DNA of 64,000 nucleotides, taken from positions 372,001 through 436,000 of the forward strand of contig NZ_JAFMPP010000001.1 in assembly GCF_017349315.1 (NCBI RefSeq). The letters run 5' to 3'. The first letter of the stretch is position 1. Each line of letters starts with the position of its first letter. This document shows, piece by piece, positions 8,272 through 15,410 of this stretch. The notes beneath the pieces were generated by a model, which was not told where the DNA came from, searched no databases, and saw nothing but the letters and a program-made list of their open reading frames with translations. This stretch comes from Jiella flava. Lineage in GTDB: Bacteria; Pseudomonadota; Alphaproteobacteria; Rhizobiales; Rhizobiaceae. The translations under genes and the position numbers were made by a program.

Positions 8272-9051
8272 TCAGGCCATGTACCAGCCGTGGCTCGGCA
8301 CGATCGACTGGCCGGTCAGCGCATTCGACTTGAAGCTCGCCAGGAACAAGGCGACGTCGGCCACGTCCTCCATGGTCGTAAAGGTCTGATCGACCGTGTC
8401 GCCGAGCATCACCTTGTTGACCACCTCCTCTTCCGAGATCCCGAGATTGGCGGCCTGTTCCGGGATCTGCTTTTCGACCAGCGGCGTTTTCACGAAGCCT
8501 GGACAAATTGTGTTCGAGCGCACGCCGTGCTTGGCACCCTCTTTGGCCATGACCCGGGCCAGCCCCAGAATGCCGTGCTTGGCCGCGACATAGGCGGTCT
8601 TCAGCGCCGATGGTTCGTGACTGTGAACCGACCCCATGTAGATCAGCGAGCCGGACTTGCGGGGATACATGTGCTTCACACACGCCTTGGTGAGGAGAAA
8701 GGATCCGTCGAGATGAATGGTCACCAGCTTGCGAAATTGCTCATAGGGAAATTCTTCGATCGGATGGACAATCTGGATGCCGGCATTCGAGACCATGGTG
8801 TCGATGCGGCCATAACGCTCGGCGACCCGATCCACGCCGCGGTTGACGGCCGCTTCGTCGGTGACGTCCATTTCGATGGCAAGAGCATCGCCGCCCGCTG
8901 CGCGGATTTCGGCCGCGGCTTTTTCAGCGCCCTCCATGTTGATATCGCAGATCGCGACCTTTCCGCCCTCGCGGGCGAAGGTGTTGGCAATGGTTCGGCC
9001 GATTCCCGAGCTGGCCCCGGTAATGACCGCGACGTTTTCGGCAAGTGTCAT
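8272..9051 (-). CDS. bdhA: D-3-hydroxybutyrate dehydrogenase (SDR family)
   Basis: Cytosolic NAD-dependent oxidation of D-3-hydroxybutyrate to acetoacetate, the step that feeds depolymerised polyhydroxybutyrate into acetyl-CoA. The protein has 259 residues, matching rhizobial BdhA. It contains the cofactor motif TGASSGIGR, the NAG motif (VSNAGIQ), the active-site serine region GSVHSHEP, the catalytic YVAAK and the family-typical C-terminus [12 protein letters not shown]. The ATG at 9051 has AGGAGCG upstream and gives a start common to the family. The function fits with phaR/phaA/phaB 3 kb away. The assignment over other SDRs rests mainly on the C-terminal block. Confidence 0.88.
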   Translation of the reverse strand: MTLAENVAVITGASSGIGRTIANTFAREGGKVAICDINMEGAEKAAAEIRAAGGDALAIEMDVTDEAAVNRGVDRVAERYGRIDTMVSNAGIQIVHPIEEFPYEQFRKLVTIHLDGSFLLTKACVKHMYPRKSGSLIYMGSVHSHEPSALKTAYVAAKHGILGLARVMAKEGAKHGVRSNTICPGFVKTPLVEKQIPEQAANLGISEEEVVNKVMLGDTVDQTFTTMEDVADVALFLASFKSNALTGQSIVPSHGWYMA

Positions 9052-9253
9052 GACATCGCTCCTGGCTGTTCGCTTCTGCAGCAAATGGATGGCGACGGCC
9101 GGACAGCAAGATGATTTTCAGACCTGACCGAAGTTTAACCTGATGGCGCCGGCGTGCCGCGCTTCGGTACGGCCGCAGGGGGCAACCGATCCAGCGCCTT
9201 TGCCCATCATCCCGGATCGCGGGCCACCTGTCGAGCAGCACCGCCCGTGACCT

Positions 9254-9285
9254 AAAAAAGCGGGGGCGGCATCGGCCACCCCCGC
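9254..9285 (-). terminator. Rho-independent terminator downstream of the chemoreceptor gene
   Basis: On the minus strand GCGGGGGTGGC, loop CGAT and GCCGCCCCCGC form an 11-pair stem with one G-U pair, followed by TTTTTT (A run at 9254-9259 on the plus strand). It lies about 175 bases past the chemoreceptor stop with the repeat between them. Confidence 0.8.
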
Positions 9286-9301
9286 ATCGCGTCTGCAGCT
9301 C

Positions 9302-9404
9302 GAGCATGATGCCGAAAAGTTTGCATGACTTTTCGGGTCACATCATGCGGCAAAACAATGGCTTAGAGCGAAATGGCGATTCCGGTTCATCGCATTCCGC
9401 TCTA
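9302..9404 (+). repeat. Intergenic palindromic repeat, family A, copy 1
   Basis: About 103 bases, closely matching 33116-33217. Both begin GAGCATG, contain the hairpin CCGAAA(A/C)GT...AC(T/G)TTTCGG followed by TCACATCATGCGG, and end ATTCCGGTTCATCGCATT(C/T)(C/T)GCTCTA, so the GAGC/GCTC ends are inverted. This looks like a rhizobial REP/RIME-type element. No coding capacity. Confidence 0.8.
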
Positions 9405-9459
9405 ATGAGGTGAGGCTCACGCGCGTTTCACCCAGCCGGGTTCTGCGCTCATGCCGGGA

Positions 9460-11388
9460 TCAAAACTCCTCCCAGCTTTCTTCACTCGCCGCCGGAGCCT
9501 TGGCAGCACCGCCACGCCCCGTCGCGCGCATCTGCGGCACCGGCTTGGCGGCGGACACCGGCCGTGCGGCTCCCGCTCGGGACGGCGCGCCGCGCCCGAT
9601 GCTGCCAGTGAGCGTCTTGAACCGCGACACCGTCTCGGCGAGACCGTCGGTCTCCTTCGACAGCGTCTGGGCCGCAGCCGTCGACTGCTCGACCATCGCG
9701 GCGTTCTGCTGCGTCACCTTGTCCATCTGATCGGCCGCGCCGGAAACTTCCTTCAGGCTCGTCGCCTGCTCGCGGGCCGAATCGGCGATCGCGGCGACCA
9801 CTTCGGCCATGCCCGCGACCTCGGTCACGATCTCCTCCAGCGATTTGCCCGAGGCGGTGACCAGCTCGACGCCGCGCCCGACCTGCTCCGAAGACGCGGT
9901 GATCAGGCTCTTGATTTCCTTGGCGGCTTCCGCCGAACGCTGGGCAAGACCCCGCACTTCCTGAGCGACGACGGCAAAGCCCTTGCCGGCCTCCCCGGCC
10001 CGCGCCGCCTCGACGCCGGCATTCAAGGCCAGAAGGTTGGTCTGGAAGGCAATCTCGTCGATCACCGAGATGATCTGGCTGATCTGCTGCGACGAAACCT
10101 CGATTTCGTTCATCGCCGTCACTGCCTGGGAGACGATCTCGCCGCCCTTCGTCGCCTTGCCCCGCGCCTTTTCTGCGGTCTTGCGGGCTTCGCTGGCGCC
10201 CTCCGCGGTCTGGTTGACGGCGCTCGACACTTCGCCAAGCGCCGCCACCGTCTCTTCGAGCGAGGCCGCCTGCTGTTCGGTGCGCTGGGCCAGATCGTTC
10301 GACGCGACGGTGATTTCGTTGAGGCCGGTCCGGATGGTGCCGACGGCACCGACGACCTGGCCGATCGCCTGTTCCAGTTCCTCGACCGAGGAATTGAACT
10401 TTGCCCGGATCGGCTCGAATTCCGGTGCGATCTTGCCGGTCATGCGCACCGTGAGGTCACCAGCCGAGAGCTGATCGAAGCTGTGATCGACGAGGCCCAT
10501 GAATTCGCGCAGATCTTCGGCCTTGGCGTTTTCCAGATCGGCCTGGCGTTGCTTGGCGGCAAGCTGAGTGGCCCGCGCCTCTTCGGCTTCGGTTTCCAGG
10601 CGCTCCTGCTCGATCGCCGCCTCCTTGAAAACCTGAACGGCACCGGCCATTTCGCCGATCTCGTCGCTGCGGTCGCGGGCCGGGATCTCGACGGTCTTGT
10701 CGCCAGAGGCAAGACGCCGCATCGCATCAGTCATGCTCCGCACCGGAGTGGCGATCGTCTTCGCCAAAAAGAACGCCATCAGAGCAGCCACAGAGGCGGA
10801 GATAATGCCGCCTACGATGATGGTCGTATTCGATAGCGCCACGGCCGAACGCTGCGTCTCGGACCGCACGCCGAGAAGAGAGGCCTCTTCGCGTTCCATG
10901 CTATCGAGAAGAGCATTGATCTTATCGATCTCGACTTTACCCGGACGGCTGCCGAGGTAATGATGGGCCTTTTCCTCGCCTTCAGTCGCTACAATTCTTT
11001 TCGTCGCGTCGACGACCTTTGCACGCCACTGCGACACCAAGCCGTTCAACTGACTGACACGCGCCTGCTGAACCACATTATCGGACGTCATCTCCGCAAA
11101 TTTTGCAATTGCTTTCGACGCGTTGGACTTGCCCGTGTCGGCACGCGGCAAGAAGCTGGCGTCATCTGACATAGCATAAGATAAGATCGCCGCCTCTTCA
11201 TCGATCAGACCTTTTCGGATCTCGTCGATCTCGGAAAGCACCCGATAGGTATGCTCGTTCCACGCCGTCGCGGTGCGGGCCTGTTTCGTGCTGTACATCG
11301 AAACCGCACTGACGAGTGCAGTTATCAAGATGACGCTAGCGAATGCCAACCAGAGTTTGGCGGAGATTTTGAGTGATTTCGGCAGCAT
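9460..11388 (-). CDS. Methyl-accepting chemotaxis protein with CHASE3-like sensor
   Basis: Inner-membrane chemoreceptor of 642 residues. It has a first membrane helix at about residues 10-32, a helical periplasmic domain of about 150 residues resembling CHASE3, and a second helix around residues 185-207 ([22 protein letters not shown]). A HAMP domain and linker ([17 protein letters not shown]) follow, then the long coiled-coil signalling domain with its tip ([20 protein letters not shown]). It ends in SWEEF, resembling the WxxF pentapeptide that tethers CheR/CheB. It should pass ligand occupancy to CheA/CheW; no che genes are nearby, so it is an orphan receptor. The ligand is unknown. Confidence 0.92.
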   Translation of the reverse strand: MLPKSLKISAKLWLAFASVILITALVSAVSMYSTKQARTATAWNEHTYRVLSEIDEIRKGLIDEEAAILSYAMSDDASFLPRADTGKSNASKAIAKFAEMTSDNVVQQARVSQLNGLVSQWRAKVVDATKRIVATEGEEKAHHYLGSRPGKVEIDKINALLDSMEREEASLLGVRSETQRSAVALSNTTIIVGGIISASVAALMAFFLAKTIATPVRSMTDAMRRLASGDKTVEIPARDRSDEIGEMAGAVQVFKEAAIEQERLETEAEEARATQLAAKQRQADLENAKAEDLREFMGLVDHSFDQLSAGDLTVRMTGKIAPEFEPIRAKFNSSVEELEQAIGQVVGAVGTIRTGLNEITVASNDLAQRTEQQAASLEETVAALGEVSSAVNQTAEGASEARKTAEKARGKATKGGEIVSQAVTAMNEIEVSSQQISQIISVIDEIAFQTNLLALNAGVEAARAGEAGKGFAVVAQEVRGLAQRSAEAAKEIKSLITASSEQVGRGVELVTASGKSLEEIVTEVAGMAEVVAAIADSAREQATSLKEVSGAADQMDKVTQQNAAMVEQSTAAAQTLSKETDGLAETVSRFKTLTGSIGRGAPSRAGAARPVSAAKPVPQMRATGRGGAAKAPAASEESWEEF

Positions 11389-11888
11389 AAAAAGACATCC
11401 AGCACTTAAGATTGAATTCTGAGCATCACGGCAGCGGTTGCGCGAACTCTGCCATGAGTTCTACAGAAATTTCGTTGCGCTTGACTTAACGGAATATAAT
11501 AACTCTTTATTACAATTCTGTATTGAAATCAGATTACAGGCGATCTAGCAAAAATTCCAAATAATTCTCAATCACATTGGGATTTTAATACTAAAACAAC
11601 CAAAGGTTATTTCTTCCTTAGCTGATCGCGCAGTCAATACCCCTCCGCCGAACCCGTCTTCGCTGTTATTTCGTGAACATCAACGTCATCATATAAGCCT
11701 GCAATCGGAGTGCGACAGTGAGCGCGGCCCCCTACCCCCACACTTCCCTTTCGGAAGATTTTCCATCTCACCGACCTCGATCAGATCGCTGACACCGGCC
11801 GTCCCTAAACGGCCGCCGCCACCGTCGGGCTCATGCCACTTTCGCTGCAAATGATGCGGCCGCGATTGTAAGCCTCACTGTCGCAGCG
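11389..11888. other. Intergenic region between chemoreceptor start and phaR stop
   Basis: This 500-base gap includes an AT-rich stretch at about 11480-11620, probably carrying the chemoreceptor promoter. Near 11796-11818 CGGCCG...CGGCCG forms a short hairpin without a T tract on the 3' side of phaR, which may be a weak transcript end. No gene or RNA recognised. Confidence 0.5.
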
Positions 11889-12497
11889 TCAGCCGTCTTT
11901 CTTGGTGTCGAGCGCTTCGAGACGTTCCTGCATACGCTGCAGTTGCTCGCGCATCGCCTTCAGATCGTCGTCGCGATGCATTTTGGAGAGGGACGTGTCA
12001 TCACCGCGCGACGACGTCTCGCCGTCGTAATCGCTCATCGCCCCCGCAACGAACGGATTGAAGACCGTCATCGCCTGCCGAAACATTTCGGTGTTGCGGC
12101 GAACCTGCGCTTCCATCAGCTTGATCGGCGCCTGCGCCATGGCGCCCGCCATCTGCTCGCGAAAGGCGTCCTGCTCCTTGGCGAGCGCCGACATCGACTG
12201 CTCCAGATAACCGGGGATCACCATCTGCATCTGATCGCCGTAAAACCGGATCAACTGCCGCAGAAAGGCGATCGGCATCAGATTCTGGCCGCCCTTGTTT
12301 TCCTGCTCGAAGATGATCTGGGTCAGCACCGAATGGGTGATATCCTCACCAGTCTTGGCGTCCTGGACGACGAATTCCTCGTTATTCTTGACCATCGCGG
12401 CCAGATTTTCGAGGGTGACGTAGGTGCTTGTGCCGGTGTTGTAGAGTCGTCTGTTGGCATATTTCTTGATGACCGTCACATCCTCGTTTCTGGCCAT
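11889..12497 (-). CDS. phaR: Polyhydroxyalkanoate synthesis repressor PhaR
   Basis: Transcriptional regulator that senses polyhydroxybutyrate by binding granules and represses phasin and pha genes when polymer is absent. The protein has 202 residues, the normal length. The N-terminal DNA-binding domain has IKKYANRRLYNTGTSTYVTLE, the family signature. The central PHB-accumulation domain includes FLRQLIRFYGDQMQ and IPGYLEQSM. The C-terminus is a charged coiled coil (MREQLQRMQERLEALDTKK). The ATG at 12497 has AAGGAG upstream. It is divergent from phaA, and the shared 405-base gap probably holds the operators for both. PhaR may autoregulate. Confidence 0.95.
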   Translation of the reverse strand: MARNEDVTVIKKYANRRLYNTGTSTYVTLENLAAMVKNNEEFVVQDAKTGEDITHSVLTQIIFEQENKGGQNLMPIAFLRQLIRFYGDQMQMVIPGYLEQSMSALAKEQDAFREQMAGAMAQAPIKLMEAQVRRNTEMFRQAMTVFNPFVAGAMSDYDGETSSRGDDTSLSKMHRDDDLKAMREQLQRMQERLEALDTKKDG

Positions 12498-12902
12498 AGA
12501 TGACTCCTTGAACCCGCCGACCGATGGAGAGCGCCGCCCTTTTGTGCGTTCGCTCATGTGCGCCGCATAAATGATAGGCACAACTCGCGACATATTCCAA
12601 ATCGTTCGACGGTCTTCCCAGGTCATTTCGCATATGCGAGAGATCGAAAGGTCGAAGGACGAAGAGCAAGGACCGGATGACAGTGCCACGAAGCGCCGGA
12701 CGTCTTGTGCCATGACGCGAGGGCCCTGGCCTCGCCGCTGCGACCGCGCGGCCCGTTCAAACCGCGAATCGGCGCGAGCGGACTTTTCCAGCCACCCTTG
12801 CCGTGCCGCGGAGCATCGAGCCGAGACGCGACGGAGCCCCTTTCGTGGGCGCCCAACAACCCTATCTGGAAATCAAACACGCAAAATGCGGAGGGAATGA
12901 CA
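12498..12902. promoter_or_regulatory. Divergent phaR/phaA control region
   Basis: The 405-base gap between two divergent polyhydroxybutyrate genes should contain both promoters. A 12-base perfect palindrome, TCGCATATGCGA (12628-12639), is the only clear dyad and is a candidate operator. I could not find the CTGC/GCAG arrangement remembered for some PhaR sites. Frames entering this gap from phaA and phaR are extensions without ribosome sites. Confidence 0.4.
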
Positions 12903-14087
12903 ATGAGCAACACGCAATCCGTGGTGATTGTGGGCGCGGCGCGAACGCCGGTCGGTTCGTTCAACGGATCGTTTGCACAGGTGCCCGCCCATGAGCTCGG
13001 CGCAGCGGCGATCAAGGAAGCGCTGTCGCGCGCCAAAGTCGACCCGGGCGAGGTCGACGAGGTGATCATGGGCCAGATCCTCACCGCCGGCGAGGGCCAG
13101 AACCCGGCCCGTCAGGCGGCGATGGGCGCGGGCTGCCCGAAGGAGACCACCGCCTGGGCGCTGAACCAGCTCTGCGGCTCGGGCCTTCGCACCGTCGCCA
13201 TCGGCATGCAGCAGATCGCGCTCGGCGACGCGAAGGTCATCGTCGCCGGTGGCCAGGAGTCGATGTCGATGGCGCCCCACGCCGCCTATCTCAGAGCCGG
13301 CCAGAAGATGGGCGATCTGAAGATGGTCGACACCATGCTGAAGGACGGCTTGATCGACGCCTTCAATGGCTATCACATGGGCAACACCGCCGAGAACGTC
13401 GCGCGCCAATGGCAGCTCACCCGCGAGATCCAGGATGAATTCGCGGTGAACAGCCAGAACAAGGCCGAGGCGGCGCAAAAGGCCGGCAAATTCAAAGACG
13501 AGATCGTCCCCTTCACCGTCAAGGGCCGCAAGGGCGATACCGTCGTCGACACCGACGAGTATATCAAGCACGGCGTGACCCTTGAGAGCGTCGCCAAGCT
13601 CCGCCCGGCCTTCGACAAGGAAGGCTCGGTCACCGCCGCCAACGCATCGGGCATCAATGACGGCGCCGCCGTCACCGTCCTGATGAGCGAGGCAGAGGCC
13701 GAAAAGCGCGGACTGACGCCGATGGTGCGGATCGTCTCCTGGGCGACCGCCGGCGTCGATCCGGCGATCATGGGCACCGGCCCGATCCCGGCGTCGAAGA
13801 AGGCGCTGGAAAAGGCCGGCTGGTCGGTCGACGACCTCGATCTCGTCGAGGCCAATGAGGCCTTTGCGGCCCAAGCCTGTGCGGTGAACAAGGATCTCGG
13901 CTGGAATCCCGACATCGTCAACGTCAATGGCGGCGCCATCGCCATCGGCCATCCGATCGGCGCCTCCGGCAACCGCATCCTCAACACGCTGCTTTTCGAA
14001 ATGCAGCGCCGCAGCGCCAAGAAGGGCCTTGCCACCCTGTGCATCGGCGGCGGCATGGGTGTCGCCATGTGTTTTGAACGGCTCTGA
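12903..14087 (+). CDS. phaA: Acetyl-CoA acetyltransferase (beta-ketothiolase)
   Basis: Condenses two acetyl-CoA into acetoacetyl-CoA, the first step of polyhydroxybutyrate synthesis (also reversible in degradation). It is a cytosolic, tetrameric-type thiolase of 394 residues. Active-site cysteine in [14 protein letters not shown], catalytic histidine in [14 protein letters not shown] and second cysteine-containing block [10 protein letters not shown] at the C-terminus are all intact. GGAGGG lies 7 bases before the ATG at 12903; a second ATG at 12897 is too close to that site. phaB follows on the same strand after 526 bases containing a hairpin and repeats, so the pair may not be a tight operon. 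Confidence 0.96.
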   Translation: MSNTQSVVIVGAARTPVGSFNGSFAQVPAHELGAAAIKEALSRAKVDPGEVDEVIMGQILTAGEGQNPARQAAMGAGCPKETTAWALNQLCGSGLRTVAIGMQQIALGDAKVIVAGGQESMSMAPHAAYLRAGQKMGDLKMVDTMLKDGLIDAFNGYHMGNTAENVARQWQLTREIQDEFAVNSQNKAEAAQKAGKFKDEIVPFTVKGRKGDTVVDTDEYIKHGVTLESVAKLRPAFDKEGSVTAANASGINDGAAVTVLMSEAEAEKRGLTPMVRIVSWATAGVDPAIMGTGPIPASKKALEKAGWSVDDLDLVEANEAFAAQACAVNKDLGWNPDIVNVNGGAIAIGHPIGASGNRILNTLLFEMQRRSAKKGLATLCIGGGMGVAMCFERL

Positions 14088-14121
14088 TCCAGCCCGGTCT
14101 GAGGCCGTTACAGGAGGCATG

Positions 14122-14156
14122 TCCCTCGCTCATCACCGGAGCGAGGGATCAATCTT
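14122..14156 (+). terminator. Possible phaA terminator
   Basis: TCCCTCGCT, a nine-base loop and AGCGAGGGA (14140-14148) form a nine-pair stem about 35 bases after the phaA stop, followed by TCAATCTT. The T tract is poor, so termination may be partial. Confidence 0.5.
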
Positions 14157-14287
14157 CCGAAAAGTCACCGTGCCGCGCGAGATCGCTGGGGGTCGCGTCG
14201 GCGACGGCGAGGCCCTCCCCTGAAAGCCTTCGATGCCAGTGGCATCGCATTTCGCCGGCATCGTCTCGTCGCACGCCATGGTCGGCT

Positions 14288-14338
14288 CTACAACATCGGC
14301 CCGAAAATCGGAGTCGATTTTCGGCAAGGCACGATGCG
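14288..14338 (+). repeat. Intergenic palindromic repeat, family B, copy 2
   Basis: Matches 4298-4348. This copy has a perfect inverted repeat CCGAAAATCG / CGATTTTCGG around a three-base centre. The sequence continues GATTCAAAGGGTTAGA directly into the larger hairpin at 14358, so the whole may be one composite element. Confidence 0.7.
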
Positions 14339-14357
14339 TCGATTCAAAGGGTTAGAT

Positions 14358-14430
14358 GTGGATTGAATTTGACAGGTGAATCCCAGTTGGGGTCGCCTGT
14401 TGAATGAAATGTCAAATTCGAAAAATCCAC
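14358..14430 (+). repeat. Interrupted hairpin element between phaA and phaB
   Basis: GTGGATT (14358-14364) pairs with AATCCAC (14424-14430), and AATTTGACA (14366-14374) pairs with TGTCAAATT (14410-14418), separated by a 1/5-base internal loop. The apical part contains CAGG...CCTG and a CCCAGTTGGGG-like dyad. It is more AT-rich than its neighbours. It may be a structured leader or RNA for phaB, or a small non-autonomous repeat. Confidence 0.55.
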
Positions 14431-14613
14431 GAGGATCATAATTTTGGCTCGTGGTCATTGCGATCCCGACATTGGCTGAGCAGTCTCCACACCACGGAAC
14501 CAAATGTCGGAATCGGACCACTAGCCTTTGCGCCCGCATCTCCCTAGTCTTTGAGAACACACAAGCGTCGTATGGGCATGTTAAGGCGCGACGAAACCAG
14601 AACGGGAGGAATT

Positions 14614-15339
14614 ATGGCTCGAACTGCAATCGTAACGGGTGGATCGCGCGGAATCGGCGCCGCCATCGCGAAGGCGCTCAAAGCCGCCGGACACAACGTC
14701 GCCGCGACCTATGCCGGCAATGACGAGCGGGCCAACGCATTTCAGGAAGAGACCGGCATTGCGGTCTATAAATGGGACGTCGCCTCCTACGACGCCTGCG
14801 TCGAGGGCATCGCCAAGGTCGACGCCGATCTCGGGCCGGTCGACATCCTGGTCAACAATGCCGGCATCACCCGCGACGCGATGTTCCACAAGATGACGCC
14901 CGAGCACTGGCAGGCGGTGATCAATACCAATCTCAACGGCCTGTTCAACATGACCCGGCCGGTCTGGGAGGGCATGCGCGCCCGCAGCTTCGGGCGGATC
15001 GTCAACATCTCCTCGATCAATGGCCAGAAGGGGCAGATGGGGCAGGCCAACTATTCCGCCGCCAAGGCAGGCGACATCGGCTTCACCAAGGCTTTGGCCC
15101 AGGAGGGCGCCCGCAAGAACATCACCGTCAACGCCGTCTGCCCCGGCTATATCAACACCGACATGATGGCGACGATCCCCCAGGACGTCATGGAAAAGCA
15201 GATCCTGTCGAACATACCGGTCGGCCGCCTCGGAGAGCCGGACGAGATCGCCCGCTGCGTCGTCTTCCTCACCTCCGACGATGCCGGCTTCATCACCGGC
15301 GCGACCCTGACGGCAAACGGCGGTCAGTACCTCGCCTGA
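14614..15339 (+). CDS. phaB: Acetoacetyl-CoA reductase
   Basis: NADPH-dependent reduction of acetoacetyl-CoA to (R)-3-hydroxybutyryl-CoA, the direct precursor of polyhydroxybutyrate. Short-chain dehydrogenase of 241 residues, the PhaB length. It has TGGSRGIG at the N-terminus, NNAGITRD, the catalytic serine region NISSINGQKGQMGQ and YSAAKAG. The GQ(K/M)GQ(M/A)GQ-type run after the serine and the C-terminal GATLTANGGQY are typical of PhaB. A strong GGGAGGA site lies 4-5 bases before the ATG at 14614. The polymer synthase phaC is not in the window. Confidence 0.95.
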   Translation: MARTAIVTGGSRGIGAAIAKALKAAGHNVAATYAGNDERANAFQEETGIAVYKWDVASYDACVEGIAKVDADLGPVDILVNNAGITRDAMFHKMTPEHWQAVINTNLNGLFNMTRPVWEGMRARSFGRIVNISSINGQKGQMGQANYSAAKAGDIGFTKALAQEGARKNITVNAVCPGYINTDMMATIPQDVMEKQILSNIPVGRLGEPDEIARCVVFLTSDDAGFITGATLTANGGQYLA

Positions 15340-15410
15340 CGGCCGCAGCAGCAGCCATTGGTCGCCCTGTCCTGAAGCGGCAGGGTGACCCACTGATCCC
15401 CCAGAGCCGA

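Larger units (their letters stand above)
9052..9459. other. Intergenic region with terminator and family A repeat
   Basis: About 410 bases between the bdhA start and the chemoreceptor stop, both on the minus strand. It holds the chemoreceptor terminator (9254-9285) and repeat family A copy 1 (9302-9404). The bdhA promoter should lie in 9052-9250, but I cannot place its boxes confidently. Confidence 0.5.
14088..14613. other. phaA-phaB intergenic region with hairpins and repeat
   Basis: This 526-base gap separates two genes that are usually adjacent. It holds a terminator-like hairpin (14122-14148), repeat family B copy 2 (14288-14338) and a larger interrupted hairpin (14358-14430). phaB therefore probably has its own promoter in about 14440-14600. 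Confidence 0.6.

Noticed and set aside
8095..9114. Plus-strand frame starting after AGGAG near 8095
   Set aside because: The Shine-Dalgarno-like sequence abuts the ATG with no spacing, and most of the frame is antisense to the hydroxybutyrate dehydrogenase.
12705..12902. Extended N-terminus of PhaA
   Set aside because: The extra 66 codons have no ribosome site, no thiolase resemblance and run through the likely promoter. The ATG at 12903 has a strong site.
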